Shown piece by piece: positions 45,199 to 53,678 of a stretch of DNA of 64,000 nt. The notes under the pieces were generated by a model. It saw only the letters and a list, made by a program, of their open reading frames with translations, made no database searches and was not told the DNA's origin. The position numbers and the translations under genes were made by a program. The DNA is from Sinorhizobium numidicum (GTDB lineage Bacteria > Pseudomonadota > Alphaproteobacteria > Rhizobiales > Rhizobiaceae). The first letter of the stretch is position 1. The number at the start of each line of letters is the position of its first letter. The DNA lies in assembly GCF_029892045.1 (NCBI RefSeq), contig NZ_CP120367.1:124001-188000 (forward strand), written 5' to 3'.

Positions 45199-46083
45199 TC
45201 AGGATTCTGGAGAAAACTGCAGCCGGTAGGCACGCGGGGTGATGCCCTTAAGGCGACGGAATGTTGCGGTGAAATGGCTCTGGCTGGAGAAGCCGAGGCG
45301 GAATGCAATGGCGCCTATTGCTGTGCTGGTATCGCTGAGGAGCAGTTCCGCCCTTCTTACGCGTTCCTCGAGTATATAGGCATAGGGCGGACGGCCGGTT
45401 GTCTCCTTGAAGCGACGTGCGAAAGTATCAACCGGCATGCCGGCAATGGCTGCCACCTCGCTCAGCGAGATATCGGAGGCCACGTGAGCGTCGATATAAT
45501 CGCGGACACGCTCAAACGCCCGGCGACCAAGGCGGCCTTGGCTCGCAGCTGGGCGTGGGTTTCCCTCCAGGCTGGCCATGCGCAAGCCGACGAGGGCCAC
45601 CAGATGCTCGACGTAGACGGTATCGGGCAAGTGGCCGAGTGACATCTCGGTGCAAAGCGCTGTCAAGAGCGTGCCGATGACGGTGTCGCTCCTGTTCACC
45701 AGAATCGGGATGTCGCGCAGGCGTTCCAATCCCGGGAGCGCAAGTTCGGGGTCAATCCACAGGGCGGAATACGAGAGGTCTACGTCGCGATAGAAGCCGA
45801 CGCGCTCTGCGCCGGCCGGAACAAAAGTGAGGACACCGGGCCGGTCCTGCCCCTCATAAAGTGCCTTGCCTTCGGTGCGTATCGATGTCCGGGACGTGCT
45901 CCCCCCGTCTGTCAGCACGACCAGATGGTGCGGTGCCGTCCAGCGGAGTTCTGCTTCCTGACAAACCCAGCGACGACTGTCGAATACGACCGAAGAGCCA
46001 ATCCAGGACGCAGTTTGCAGCGGTGCTGTTTCCTCTTCCCGGGCCCGGATACGTCCGTCGCCAAGCAATGGTTTGAATGACAT
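45199..46083 (-). CDS. AraC-family transcription regulator
   Basis: A 294-residue regulator with an N-terminal AraC-ligand-like half (APHHLVVLTDGGSTSRTSIR) and a C-terminal double helix-turn-helix: DISLSEVAAIAGMPVDTFAR, RRFKETTGRPPYAYILEERV and AFRLGFSSQSHFTATFRRLK. The ATG at 46083 follows AGAAGG and gives a typical length; the frame is open upstream to 46137. It sits 135 bases before paoA on the same strand and is the natural candidate to control it. Confidence 0.82.
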   Translation of the reverse strand: MSFKPLLGDGRIRAREEETAPLQTASWIGSSVVFDSRRWVCQEAELRWTAPHHLVVLTDGGSTSRTSIRTEGKALYEGQDRPGVLTFVPAGAERVGFYRDVDLSYSALWIDPELALPGLERLRDIPILVNRSDTVIGTLLTALCTEMSLGHLPDTVYVEHLVALVGLRMASLEGNPRPAASQGRLGRRAFERVRDYIDAHVASDISLSEVAAIAGMPVDTFARRFKETTGRPPYAYILEERVRRAELLLSDTSTAIGAIAFRLGFSSQSHFTATFRRLKGITPRAYRLQFSPES

Positions 46084-46533
46084 CGCGGCCTTCTGTCGGT
46101 TCGATTCCAAGACATTGGCGGGCGAAAAACCGCACATTTTTCCTCATCCCGCACTGAAGCCCTGGCGGCTGCGCCAAGAGGGCGTGGCATATCGGTGCGC
46201 TCAGTAGCCGCCCCATGGGGGGTCATAGGAACAACGGTCAGGCCTTGATAGTCCCCAGTTGTTCAAGGATGTTCAATGACTGGTGACCACTTATTGCGGT
46301 GCGTTGTTAGGGGCGCTTCGAAGGTTACGGGCTGACGGCCGATTTGTACAGCGTCACCTTCCCTTCCGCATGGCGCGGGGGCGTGAGATTGCGGACCTGC
46401 GGTTCGACTCCTATCAAGACGAAGGATGCACAGTCGCCTCCCGAGAGCGGTCGCATCGGCCATCCATCGATTGTCTCGAATGGGTGGAGGGCGGAAGTTC
46501 ACTGCGATGGCGATGAACGTCTGCAGTGCAGAC
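46084..46533. other. Intergenic region without an intact gene
   Basis: 450 bases between the AraC-family gene and the GNAT at 46534. A minus-strand open frame (46263-46502) reading DAVQIGRQPVTFEAPLTTHR could be the relic of a short gene but is not recognised. Nothing else is seen. Confidence 0.35.
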
Positions 46534-47130
46534 TTAGCGGCCTTCCACTGGACCGAGCGACTTAATCAGGAGCACCCAGTGCTCTGTATCGGTCTCCCAG
46601 CCGTCCTTCACACAGGGCAGTGTGGCAGCAACTTCGTAGCCATGCCGCTCATATAGTCGTCTTGCACCTGCGTTGTTGTTGGCGACGATGACACTCATCC
46701 GACGAAACGCCTCTTGCCGTGCTATTTGTTCTGCAAGATTGAGTAGTCGCGAGCCAAGTCCTTGCCCTCGGTATTCGGGATAGCAGGCCAGCACATTGAC
46801 ATACCAGCTTTCCAGTGCCTTGTTTTCCAGTTCTTGAAGCGGCCGAAACAGGGCGGGGAAGTCGTCGCCAATTAGCTTGGGTTCGGAACCGATTGGGTAG
46901 CCAGTCAGACTTGCTACAGCACCGTCTCCAAAGTCCACAACCACGATCTGGCCTTCGCGTGCCTTTTCGATTTGACGAGCTCGACCAACCTCCCAAGGAT
47001 CCTGGCCGTCCTTTGCAAGTCCCTCCCAAATGTACAGGGGCAAGCCCTCGCCGGCGAAGTTGACGAGTTCAGCCAGCTCGCTTGCATCTGCTTCGCTCGC
47101 AACTCGTAGCGGTGGCCCAAGCTGGATCAT
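46534..47130 (-). CDS. GNAT-family N-acetyltransferase
   Basis: A 198-residue cytoplasmic acetyltransferase. ALESWYVNVLACYPEYRGQG and GLGSRLLNLAEQIARQEA form the acetyl-CoA loop (R-G-Q-G-L-G), and VIVANNNAGARRLYERHGYE the C-terminal motif. The ATG at 47130 follows GGAGAATCCAA and begins the domain; the frame continues upstream but without homology. It is a typical GNAT of unknown substrate, perhaps an amino-sugar, antibiotic or small amine. Confidence 0.82.
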   Translation of the reverse strand: MIQLGPPLRVASEADASELAELVNFAGEGLPLYIWEGLAKDGQDPWEVGRARQIEKAREGQIVVVDFGDGAVASLTGYPIGSEPKLIGDDFPALFRPLQELENKALESWYVNVLACYPEYRGQGLGSRLLNLAEQIARQEAFRRMSVIVANNNAGARRLYERHGYEVAATLPCVKDGWETDTEHWVLLIKSLGPVEGR

Positions 47131-47307
47131 TTGGATTCTCCGGAAGCTCTCGGGAGGAGATTTATCATAGGAGGTTTTTCGAATGACGTACACGGCAAGC
47201 GCGGATATTGCATTCCTTGCGCAGCGTCCGTCTCTTCGGTCTGTACACAGATCGAATGACATCGTAAGCAAACTCTAATCGATACTTTTCGAGGGGAAAG
47301 GACAGCA

Positions 47308-48849
47308 ATGGAGTTCGATCTCAGCCGCGTTTTGGACGCACTCCCGGCCATGGTGTGGATCGCACTGCCCGACGGGCACCTCGAGCTTATCAATCGACGC
47401 TGGTCTGAATACACCGGCCTCAGTCTCGACGAAGCCCATGGATGGGAATGGCAGGCCGCGATCAACCCGGACGACCTGCCCACACTGCTCGAACGCTGGC
47501 GGTCGATTCTGGCGTCCGGCAAGCCCGGCGAGATGGACGCGCGCGTACGGCGCTTCGACGGGCAGTATCGCTGGGTTCGCGTGCGATGTAGTCCGATGTT
47601 TGACGATGACGGACGGATCGTCAAATGGTGCGGAACGGTCACCGATGTCGAGGATTTTCGGCGAGCTGAGGAGACCTTGCGGCGACGTGAGCTCGACTTT
47701 CAGTTGATCGTCGACAGCATCCCGGTTCCGGTCGCCGTGACGATGCCATCGGGGGCGGTCGAGGGCCTCAATCAGGCCACGCTCAACTATTTTGGCAAGA
47801 CCCTGGAGACGCTGAAGGAATGGGAAGCCACAGACGCCGTCCATCCTGAGGACTTGGGGCGCACAATCGCCGCTCACAACGCAAATTATGAAGCAGGTCG
47901 ATCCTACGACATCGAGACCCGTTTGCGACGCGCAGATGACGTCTATCGCTGGTTCAATGTGCTGGCTATGCCGTTGCGGGACGTCGACGGACGCATTCTG
48001 CGATGGTTTGAGTTGCTTATCGACATTGACGAACGCAAACGAGCAGAGGCGGCCCTCCAGGCCGCGAACGACAGGCTGGCGCGTGCATCGCAGGTCGCAA
48101 GCCTGGTGGAACTCTCCGCCTCAATCGCGCACGAGGTCAATCAGCCGATCGCCGCTGCACTCGCCAACGCGCAGGCTGCTCTTCGCTGGCTGAGAAGGGA
48201 CCCGCCGGATCTTGCGGAGGTGAGAGAGGCACTCGACGACGTTGTGAAGGACGGCACGCGAGCCGGCAATGTCATTGATCGGATACGCTCCCTGTTCAAG
48301 AACGCACCGCCGTCGCTTGAGAACCTGGACATCACCGAGGCGCTCAGCGAGATCGTTGCCCTTAGCCGCGGCAAAGCCCTGAAGAACGGTATCTCCTTAC
48401 AGGTCCAACTCTCGGAGGGCTTGCCGACCGTCCGAGGAGACCGCATACAGTTGCAGCAAGTGATGCTCAACTTGATCACCAACGCCATCGAGGCAATGAG
48501 CGATGTCGACGATGGTAATCGCAATGTTCGGATCACCGCCGGAAGAGACGACGACAATGTCTTTGTCAGCGTGCAGGACTCCGGTCCGGGCTTGACGCAA
48601 GCCACCTTGGAGCGCGTCTTCGAACCGTTTTACACGACCAAGCCGACCGGTCTCGGGGTGGGGCTGTCGATCTGCCGATCAATCATAGAGGCCCACAGCG
48701 GCGCACTCTGGGCGACAAACGCCGAGAAAGGCGGCGCCGTGTTTTCGTTTACTGTTCCCATTTCCGCGCCGGCAAAATCCAGAAAAGGCGGTCCGGATCC
48801 CGTCATGCCCTCTCAAGCGCCCCAACCGCTCGCCGACATAACCTCCTGA
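47308..48849 (+). CDS. PAS-domain sensor histidine kinase
   Basis: A soluble, 513-residue sensor kinase without membrane helices. It has two PAS domains (about 8-125 with INRRWSEYTGLSLDEAHGWE and PAC end FDGQYRWVRVRCSPMFDDDG; about 130-250), then the phosphoacceptor region with the H-box SASIAHEVNQPIAAAL near residue 275, and an ATPase domain with the N box NLITNAIEAM, the G1 box DSGPGL and FEPFYTTKPTGLGVGLSI. Similar kinases in rhizobia respond to redox or aromatic signals. The FixJ-type regulator 137 bases downstream is the likely partner. Confidence 0.85.
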   Translation: MEFDLSRVLDALPAMVWIALPDGHLELINRRWSEYTGLSLDEAHGWEWQAAINPDDLPTLLERWRSILASGKPGEMDARVRRFDGQYRWVRVRCSPMFDDDGRIVKWCGTVTDVEDFRRAEETLRRRELDFQLIVDSIPVPVAVTMPSGAVEGLNQATLNYFGKTLETLKEWEATDAVHPEDLGRTIAAHNANYEAGRSYDIETRLRRADDVYRWFNVLAMPLRDVDGRILRWFELLIDIDERKRAEAALQAANDRLARASQVASLVELSASIAHEVNQPIAAALANAQAALRWLRRDPPDLAEVREALDDVVKDGTRAGNVIDRIRSLFKNAPPSLENLDITEALSEIVALSRGKALKNGISLQVQLSEGLPTVRGDRIQLQQVMLNLITNAIEAMSDVDDGNRNVRITAGRDDDNVFVSVQDSGPGLTQATLERVFEPFYTTKPTGLGVGLSICRSIIEAHSGALWATNAEKGGAVFSFTVPISAPAKSRKGGPDPVMPSQAPQPLADITS

Positions 48850-48986
48850 ACTGCTTCGGTCAGTTCCACGAACGATTCGATGAAGGAGCCCGCATCAAGT
48901 CCAAGATGGCTAATACCTTCGTCTTATCTCCGAGCAGTTTCCCTCATGCTATGGTTTCAACGCTTTTAGAGAATATGGCCCTTTAG

Positions 48987-49619
48987 ATGTCGTACAGTCC
49001 GGACGATAGAGCGATAGTCTTCATCGTCGACGACGATGAAGCGCTGCGTCGCGCGCTAGACCGCCTGTTCCGCTCGGTTAGCCTTGAAACGCGCAGCTAT
49101 GGAACTGCCCGCGAATTTATCGATGCCCAGCGACCGGATCTACCCGGATGCATTGTACTCGACGTAAGGCTGCCGGGCATCAACGGGCTTGAATTCCAGG
49201 CGCAGCTTGGCGCCTTGGGCATCAACTTACCCGTCGTCCTGATAACCGGTCACGGCGATATTCCCATGACGGTTCGGGCCATGAAGGCCGGGGCCGTAGA
49301 CTTTCTGCCGAAGCCTTTCCGCGACCAGGACATGCTCGATGCAGTGAGCACGGCGATCAACCGCGATCGCAGCCGACGCGCCGCGGAGGACCTCACTGTC
49401 GGTCTCAAAGGTCGCTTTGCCACTTTATCGACGCGCGAGCGGGAAGTGATGATGCTGGCGACCTCCGGCAGGATGAACAAGCAGATCGCCGGGGATCTGG
49501 GTCTCAGCGAGGTAACGGTCAAAATCCATCGTGGCGCCGCGATGCGCAAGATGGGTGCTCGTACGCTCGCCGATCTGGTGCGAATGGCCGACGCCTTGAA
49601 CCTGGCACTTGAGCACTGA
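48987..49619 (+). CDS. FixJ/NarL-type response regulator
   Basis: A 210-residue regulator. The receiver has the acidic pocket IVDDDEALRR, the phosphoacceptor in CIVLDVRLPGINGLE and the lysine in VDFLPKPF. The C-terminal LuxR-type helix-turn-helix reads LSTREREVMMLATSGRMNKQ and LGLSEVTVKIHRGAAMRKMG. FixJ-type regulators activate transcription on phosphorylation. Its position after the PAS kinase and before a stand-alone receiver suggests one pathway. Confidence 0.88.
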   Translation: MSYSPDDRAIVFIVDDDEALRRALDRLFRSVSLETRSYGTAREFIDAQRPDLPGCIVLDVRLPGINGLEFQAQLGALGINLPVVLITGHGDIPMTVRAMKAGAVDFLPKPFRDQDMLDAVSTAINRDRSRRAAEDLTVGLKGRFATLSTREREVMMLATSGRMNKQIAGDLGLSEVTVKIHRGAAMRKMGARTLADLVRMADALNLALEH

Positions 49620-49724
49620 CGCTAACACCTGTGTATGATTCCCAACGGGTGGTGCGTGTGCGAGGCTGACGTCCAGTGCTCCGCCCATCTCCGCGGCCAG
49701 CTAACAAGAAGCGAGTGATGCCGC

Positions 49725-50093
49725 GTGGCTGGGGAACCACTCATATCCATTATCGACGACGATCAGGCGATGCGGTCAGCGCTTGTCAGGCTGATCCGTT
49801 CGCTCGGATATGTTGCCCGTGGTTTCGCATCAGCCGAGGAATTCATCGAAGCGGATGTCATGCCGGGTTGTTTCTGTATCATCACGGACATCCAGATGCC
49901 GGGCATGAGCGGCATTCATCTGACAAGGCTGCTCGCGGAGCGGCAATCCCAGGTGCCTGTGATCCTGATTACCGCTCGTACTGAGCCTGGACTCGAGGAG
50001 GTCGCCCTTGCCAGCGGGGCCGTGGCCTTCTTCAGGAAGCCGATAGACACCACGGCCTTCGTTGAATGCCTGGAAATGGTGATGAGGGCATGA
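49725..50093 (+). CDS. Stand-alone receiver-domain protein
   Basis: A 122-residue receiver with no output domain. It has ISIIDDDQAMRSAL (acidic pair), IITDIQMPGMSGIHL (phosphoacceptor), ILITARTE and the lysine in VAFFRKPID. A GTG start at 49725 fits the domain start. It could act as a phosphate sink for, or competitor of, the neighbouring FixJ-type regulator. Confidence 0.8.
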   Translation: MAGEPLISIIDDDQAMRSALVRLIRSLGYVARGFASAEEFIEADVMPGCFCIITDIQMPGMSGIHLTRLLAERQSQVPVILITARTEPGLEEVALASGAVAFFRKPIDTTAFVECLEMVMRA

Positions 50094-50382
50094 GCCCACC
50101 CGGCCCGCATCTGCTCCCGCACTAGATTAGTCTTCATCAAGATTTCAACCGCAACCGGACGCTCACTGCTGGCAACAGCGGTGTGACGGCCGGTGGTTGC
50201 CCTCAACTGCAATGACCGCCGACACCGCTGAGCCTCATACCAAGGCATGAGCCGCATAGCCGCTCGTCTTAACCAGACAGCCGCCCGTACGATGGCGGCG
50301 ATGGCATTCGTCCAGCAGCATGCTCATCAGCGACTTGGCACGTGTGAAGAGTGCCGATCGAAGCACTCAAACGGAGAAGCAC

Positions 50383-50790
50383 ATGCTGCAAATGACCTCC
50401 AAACAAGCCCAGGCGATCATCTCGGCCGGCGAGGCAAAGGCCGCCGAGCTCGGCGTGCCCGTCAACATCACGGTGCTGGATTCCGGCGCCCATCTGAAGG
50501 CGTTCAGCCGTATGGATGGCGCAGTGCTTGGCTCGATCGACATCGCCACACGCAAGGCACGAACCGCCGCGCTTTTCCGGACCACCAGCGAGGCAGTCTG
50601 GGAATATTGCAAGCCGGGCGCGCCCGCCCACGCGCTCGAACTTACGAACGGTGGCCTCGCCCCCTTTGCGGGCGGGCTTCCGCTCGTTGATGCGGGCGGC
50701 ACGATGATTGGCGCTGTCGGCGTGTCAGGCGGGTCCGTCCCACAGGATCTTGAAATCGCACAGGCGGCGGCCGCCGCCTTGGGCGCCTAA
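50383..50790 (+). CDS. GlcG/HbpS-family protein
   Basis: A 135-residue protein of the GlcG/HbpS (DUF336) family: AQAIISAGEAKAAELGVPVN, VTVLDSGAHLKAFSRMDGAV and FAGGLPLVDAGGTMIGAVGV match its beta-sheet core. Members bind heme or a corrinoid-like ligand, or are accessory to oxidoreductases; their role is not settled. The ATG at 50383 follows GGAGAAGCAC; an upstream codon at 50320 is less likely. It opens a run of redox genes. Confidence 0.82.
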   Translation: MLQMTSKQAQAIISAGEAKAAELGVPVNITVLDSGAHLKAFSRMDGAVLGSIDIATRKARTAALFRTTSEAVWEYCKPGAPAHALELTNGGLAPFAGGLPLVDAGGTMIGAVGVSGGSVPQDLEIAQAAAAALGA

Positions 50791-50831
50791 CCCTCTCAAA
50801 GGCAACTACCAACCAGTCGAAAGGAACTTCC

Positions 50832-51644
50832 ATGTCCAAAACAATTCTCATCACCGGCGCCGGTTCGGGCTTTGGCAAGGGCGCCGCCATCGGCATGGCC
50901 AAGAACGGCCACAACATCATCGCCACCTGCCAGGTTTCGCCGATGGTCACGGCACTGCGCAACGAGGTGGAGGCGCTCGGCCTGGCCGACCGTGTTCGCG
51001 TCGAGCGGCTTGACCTCACCGACCCCTACGACATCCGCCAGGCCCAGGGCTGGGATTTCGACATTCTCTGGAACAATGCCGGTCAGGGTGAGCCCGGCCC
51101 GGTCTGGGAAATTCCGGTCGACATCGTGCGTCGCAATTTCGAGATCAACGTCTTCCTGCCACTCACGCTGACGCAGGGCGTCGTTCAGAAGTGGGTGCGC
51201 GAGGGCAAGAGTCAGGGCAAGAAGGTGGTCTTCACCTCCTCGATGGGCGGCCTGTTCACCCCGGCCAACTGGGGCACCTACGTTTCCACCAAGCACGCGC
51301 TGGAGTCGATCGCCGAGGCGTTGCAGCAGGAGCTGGCCGCATACGGGATCAAGATCCAGACGATCAATCCGGGCGCCTATTACACCGGCTACAACGAAAC
51401 CATGGCCGACAATCCGTTCCGCTGGCTGGACGACAGCGAGAACATCACCAAGCGCGCCGACCTGCGCAAGGGGTTCGACGATTTCTTCGCGACGCCCGAA
51501 GGCAGGATGGATCCCAAGGAGATGATCGAACGCATGATCGAGATCGTTCCGGCCGACACGGGCAAGTTCCGCAACGTCTGCCCCAAGGTGATCGAGGACA
51601 TGCTGAAGGATCACCAGCTCAAGGCCTGGGAGAACCAGATTTGA
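50832..51644 (+). CDS. Short-chain dehydrogenase/reductase (SDR)
   Basis: A 270-residue NAD(P)-dependent classical SDR. TGAGSGFG at residues 8-15 binds the cofactor, NNAG follows in ILWNNAGQG, and the catalytic Ser-Tyr-Lys set is FTSSMGGL and YVSTK. It starts 41 bases after the GlcG-like gene with AAGGAAC before the ATG. The substrate is unknown; it belongs with the two following genes to one unit. Confidence 0.87.
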   Translation: MSKTILITGAGSGFGKGAAIGMAKNGHNIIATCQVSPMVTALRNEVEALGLADRVRVERLDLTDPYDIRQAQGWDFDILWNNAGQGEPGPVWEIPVDIVRRNFEINVFLPLTLTQGVVQKWVREGKSQGKKVVFTSSMGGLFTPANWGTYVSTKHALESIAEALQQELAAYGIKIQTINPGAYYTGYNETMADNPFRWLDDSENITKRADLRKGFDDFFATPEGRMDPKEMIERMIEIVPADTGKFRNVCPKVIEDMLKDHQLKAWENQI

Positions 51645-51717
51645 GCAATCTCGCGGCGGCGGGCCCCCGCCGCCCACTCCGGTCCACCGATGGAAAGTCT
51701 GGGAAAGGATAAGTGAG

Positions 51718-52212
51718 ATGAGCATGAGCAAGTCGCTGGCCACCGTTATTGCCATGGCGATGATCCCAGTGGTGTCAGCCGGAGAAAGCCGGGCCGCCGA
51801 CCAAGCGGAAAACAAGAAAGTCGTGCAGCGCGCCTTTGACGCTTGGGCCAATGGGACTGGCAGTCCCTACGACCTTCTGGCCGAGGATGTGACGTGGACG
51901 ATCACGGGTAACTCACTGGCTTCGAAAAGCTACCCCAGCCGCGAAGCGTTTATCGGTGATGTGATTCGGCCCTTCAATGCTCGCATGAGCGTTGGACTGA
52001 AGCCTACTATCCGTAATATGTATGCCGACGGCGATACCGTCATTGTCTTTTTCGATGCAAGTGGGACGGCGAAGGACGGGAAACCCTATACGAACACCTA
52101 TGCGTGGTTCCTCGATTTGCACGGAGGAAAGATCGTTAAGGCATCGGCATTTTTTGACAGCATCGCATTCAATGACCTTTGGACCAGGCTCCCTCCGGCC
52201 GCTGCGCAATGA
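51718..52212 (+). CDS. Exported SnoaL/NTF2-like protein
   Basis: A 164-residue protein with a signal peptide (about 1-25, VIAMAMIPVVSAGESRAAD) and an NTF2-like cone fold: NKKVVQRAFDAWANGTGSPY, EDVTWTITGNS, and KPYTNTYAWFLDLHGGKIVK. Members bind small hydrophobic ligands or act as hydratases/isomerases. It lies between two SDR genes. Confidence 0.78.
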   Translation: MSMSKSLATVIAMAMIPVVSAGESRAADQAENKKVVQRAFDAWANGTGSPYDLLAEDVTWTITGNSLASKSYPSREAFIGDVIRPFNARMSVGLKPTIRNMYADGDTVIVFFDASGTAKDGKPYTNTYAWFLDLHGGKIVKASAFFDSIAFNDLWTRLPPAAAQ

Positions 52213-52286
52213 GCGGCACGGTTGCGCAAACCGGCCACAGACTGCAGCCACGAGGCGACCGCAGTCACCTATGAGGAGATGTGACT

Positions 52287-53135
52287 ATGAAGACTTGGCT
52301 TATCACCGGAGCCTCCCGAGGGTTCGGTGCGCGGATAGCACAGTTGGCGTTGGAGGGGGGCGACAACGTCGTGGCCACGGCCCGTAACGCGACATTGATC
52401 ACCGACAAACTCGGAGAGCGATCGAATTTGTTGGCCGTTCCACTCGACGTGACGAACGCGGACCAAGCCCGCCAGGCGGTGAAAGCCGGTGTCGAGCGTT
52501 TCGGTGGGATAAACGTCCTTCTGAACAATGCTGGGTTCGGGTTGCTTGGTGCCGTCGAAGAGGCATCGGCGGAGGAGGTGGAGCGACTTTATCGAACAAA
52601 CGTCTTCGGTCTGCTGACCGTCACCCGCGCGGTCCTTCCGCAAATGCGTAAGCAGAAGTCGGGCAGAATTCTAAACATCTCTTCGATCGGCGGTTATAGA
52701 GCCGCGACTGGCTTCGGAGTGTATTGCTCGACGAAGTTTGCAGTCGAGGGACTGTCGGAAGCTCTCCACGCAGAGCTCGCTCCGCTCGGTATACATGTAT
52801 CGGTGATCGAGCCGGGCTACTTCCGGACGGACTTCTTGGATTCTTCCTCGCTGTCGATTAGCTCGGTTCGGATAAGCGACTACGACCAGACCGCAGGAGT
52901 GGTACGCGAGCGTGCCGCCAGGCTCAATCACAGTCAGCCTGGCGACCCGGAGAAATTTGCAAAACTCGTCGTCGAGTTCTCCGATGCGGTTGATCCGCCG
53001 GTTCGAATGCCTGTCGGAAGCGACACGATTGCCGCCATCGTGGCAAAGCACGACTCTGATGCCCGCATCATCTCAAAGTGGCGGCATGTCTCGATCTCGA
53101 CCGATTTCGACGCGTCGCGTGCTGAAACCGTATAA
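52287..53135 (+). CDS. Short-chain dehydrogenase/reductase (SDR), second
   Basis: A 282-residue SDR. TWLITGASRGFGARIAQLAL is the cofactor loop; NNAGFGLLGAVEEASAEEVE and the active-site ISSIGGYRAATGFGVYCSTK (Ser, Tyr, Lys) are complete, followed by the EPGYFRTDFL segment. The ATG at 52287 follows GAGGAG. A broken relative with much the same sequence lies at 58630-59056. Confidence 0.87.
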   Translation: MKTWLITGASRGFGARIAQLALEGGDNVVATARNATLITDKLGERSNLLAVPLDVTNADQARQAVKAGVERFGGINVLLNNAGFGLLGAVEEASAEEVERLYRTNVFGLLTVTRAVLPQMRKQKSGRILNISSIGGYRAATGFGVYCSTKFAVEGLSEALHAELAPLGIHVSVIEPGYFRTDFLDSSSLSISSVRISDYDQTAGVVRERAARLNHSQPGDPEKFAKLVVEFSDAVDPPVRMPVGSDTIAAIVAKHDSDARIISKWRHVSISTDFDASRAETV

Positions 53136-53213
53136 ATACGGTCAGCACTGTCGGTCCAAGACTACGCGCGTACTCGATCATCACTCCTCCCTCCGCACCG
53201 AAGGAGCAATTGT

Positions 53214-53672
53214 ATGTCTTACGAACTCTCAATCAACGGTGAGAAATATATCGTCGATGTAGACGGCGACATCCCCCTTCTCTGGGTCATACGCGATACC
53301 ATAGGTCTCACTGGCACGAAATTTGGCTGCGGCATCGCCATGTGCGGTGCCTGTACGGTGCATGTCGATGGCGTGCCCGTGAGGGCGTGTGTCATGCCGG
53401 TCGCCGATGCGGCGGCCAAGCCGATCACCACGATCGAGGCGATTGGCGAGACTGCCGAAGGCGCCCGTGTGCAGAAGGCCTGGCTCGACATCGATGTCGT
53501 CCAGTGCGGCTACTGTCAGTCTGGACAGATCATGTCCGCGGCCGCGCTCCTAGCTGCCAACCCGTCGCCGACCGACGACGATATCGACGCCGTCATGGCC
53601 GGAAATATCTGTCGATGCGGCACCTATCCGCGCATTCGCGCCGCTATCAAGCTCGCTGCAGCGGGGAGGTGA
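53214..53672 (+). CDS. IorA-like [2Fe-2S] subunit of molybdenum hydroxylase
   Basis: A 152-residue electron-transfer subunit of the isoquinoline-1-oxidoreductase type. The plant-type cluster lies in [17 protein letters not shown] and the second cluster in [14 protein letters not shown] and [12 protein letters not shown]. It is the small partner of the gene that follows after six bases. Confidence 0.9.
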   Translation: MSYELSINGEKYIVDVDGDIPLLWVIRDTIGLTGTKFGCGIAMCGACTVHVDGVPVRACVMPVADAAAKPITTIEAIGETAEGARVQKAWLDIDVVQCGYCQSGQIMSAAALLAANPSPTDDDIDAVMAGNICRCGTYPRIRAAIKLAAAGR

Positions 53673-53678
53673 TTTGCC

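Noticed and set aside
46380..46425. tRNA T-loop-like GGTTCGACTCC
   Set aside because: No matching T stem, anticodon arm or acceptor stem can be folded around it.
46452..46492. Nod-box-like stretch (CCATCCATCGATTG...GGGTGG)
   Set aside because: It lacks the repeated ATC-N9-GAT architecture and length of a nod box and is not upstream of nod-type genes.
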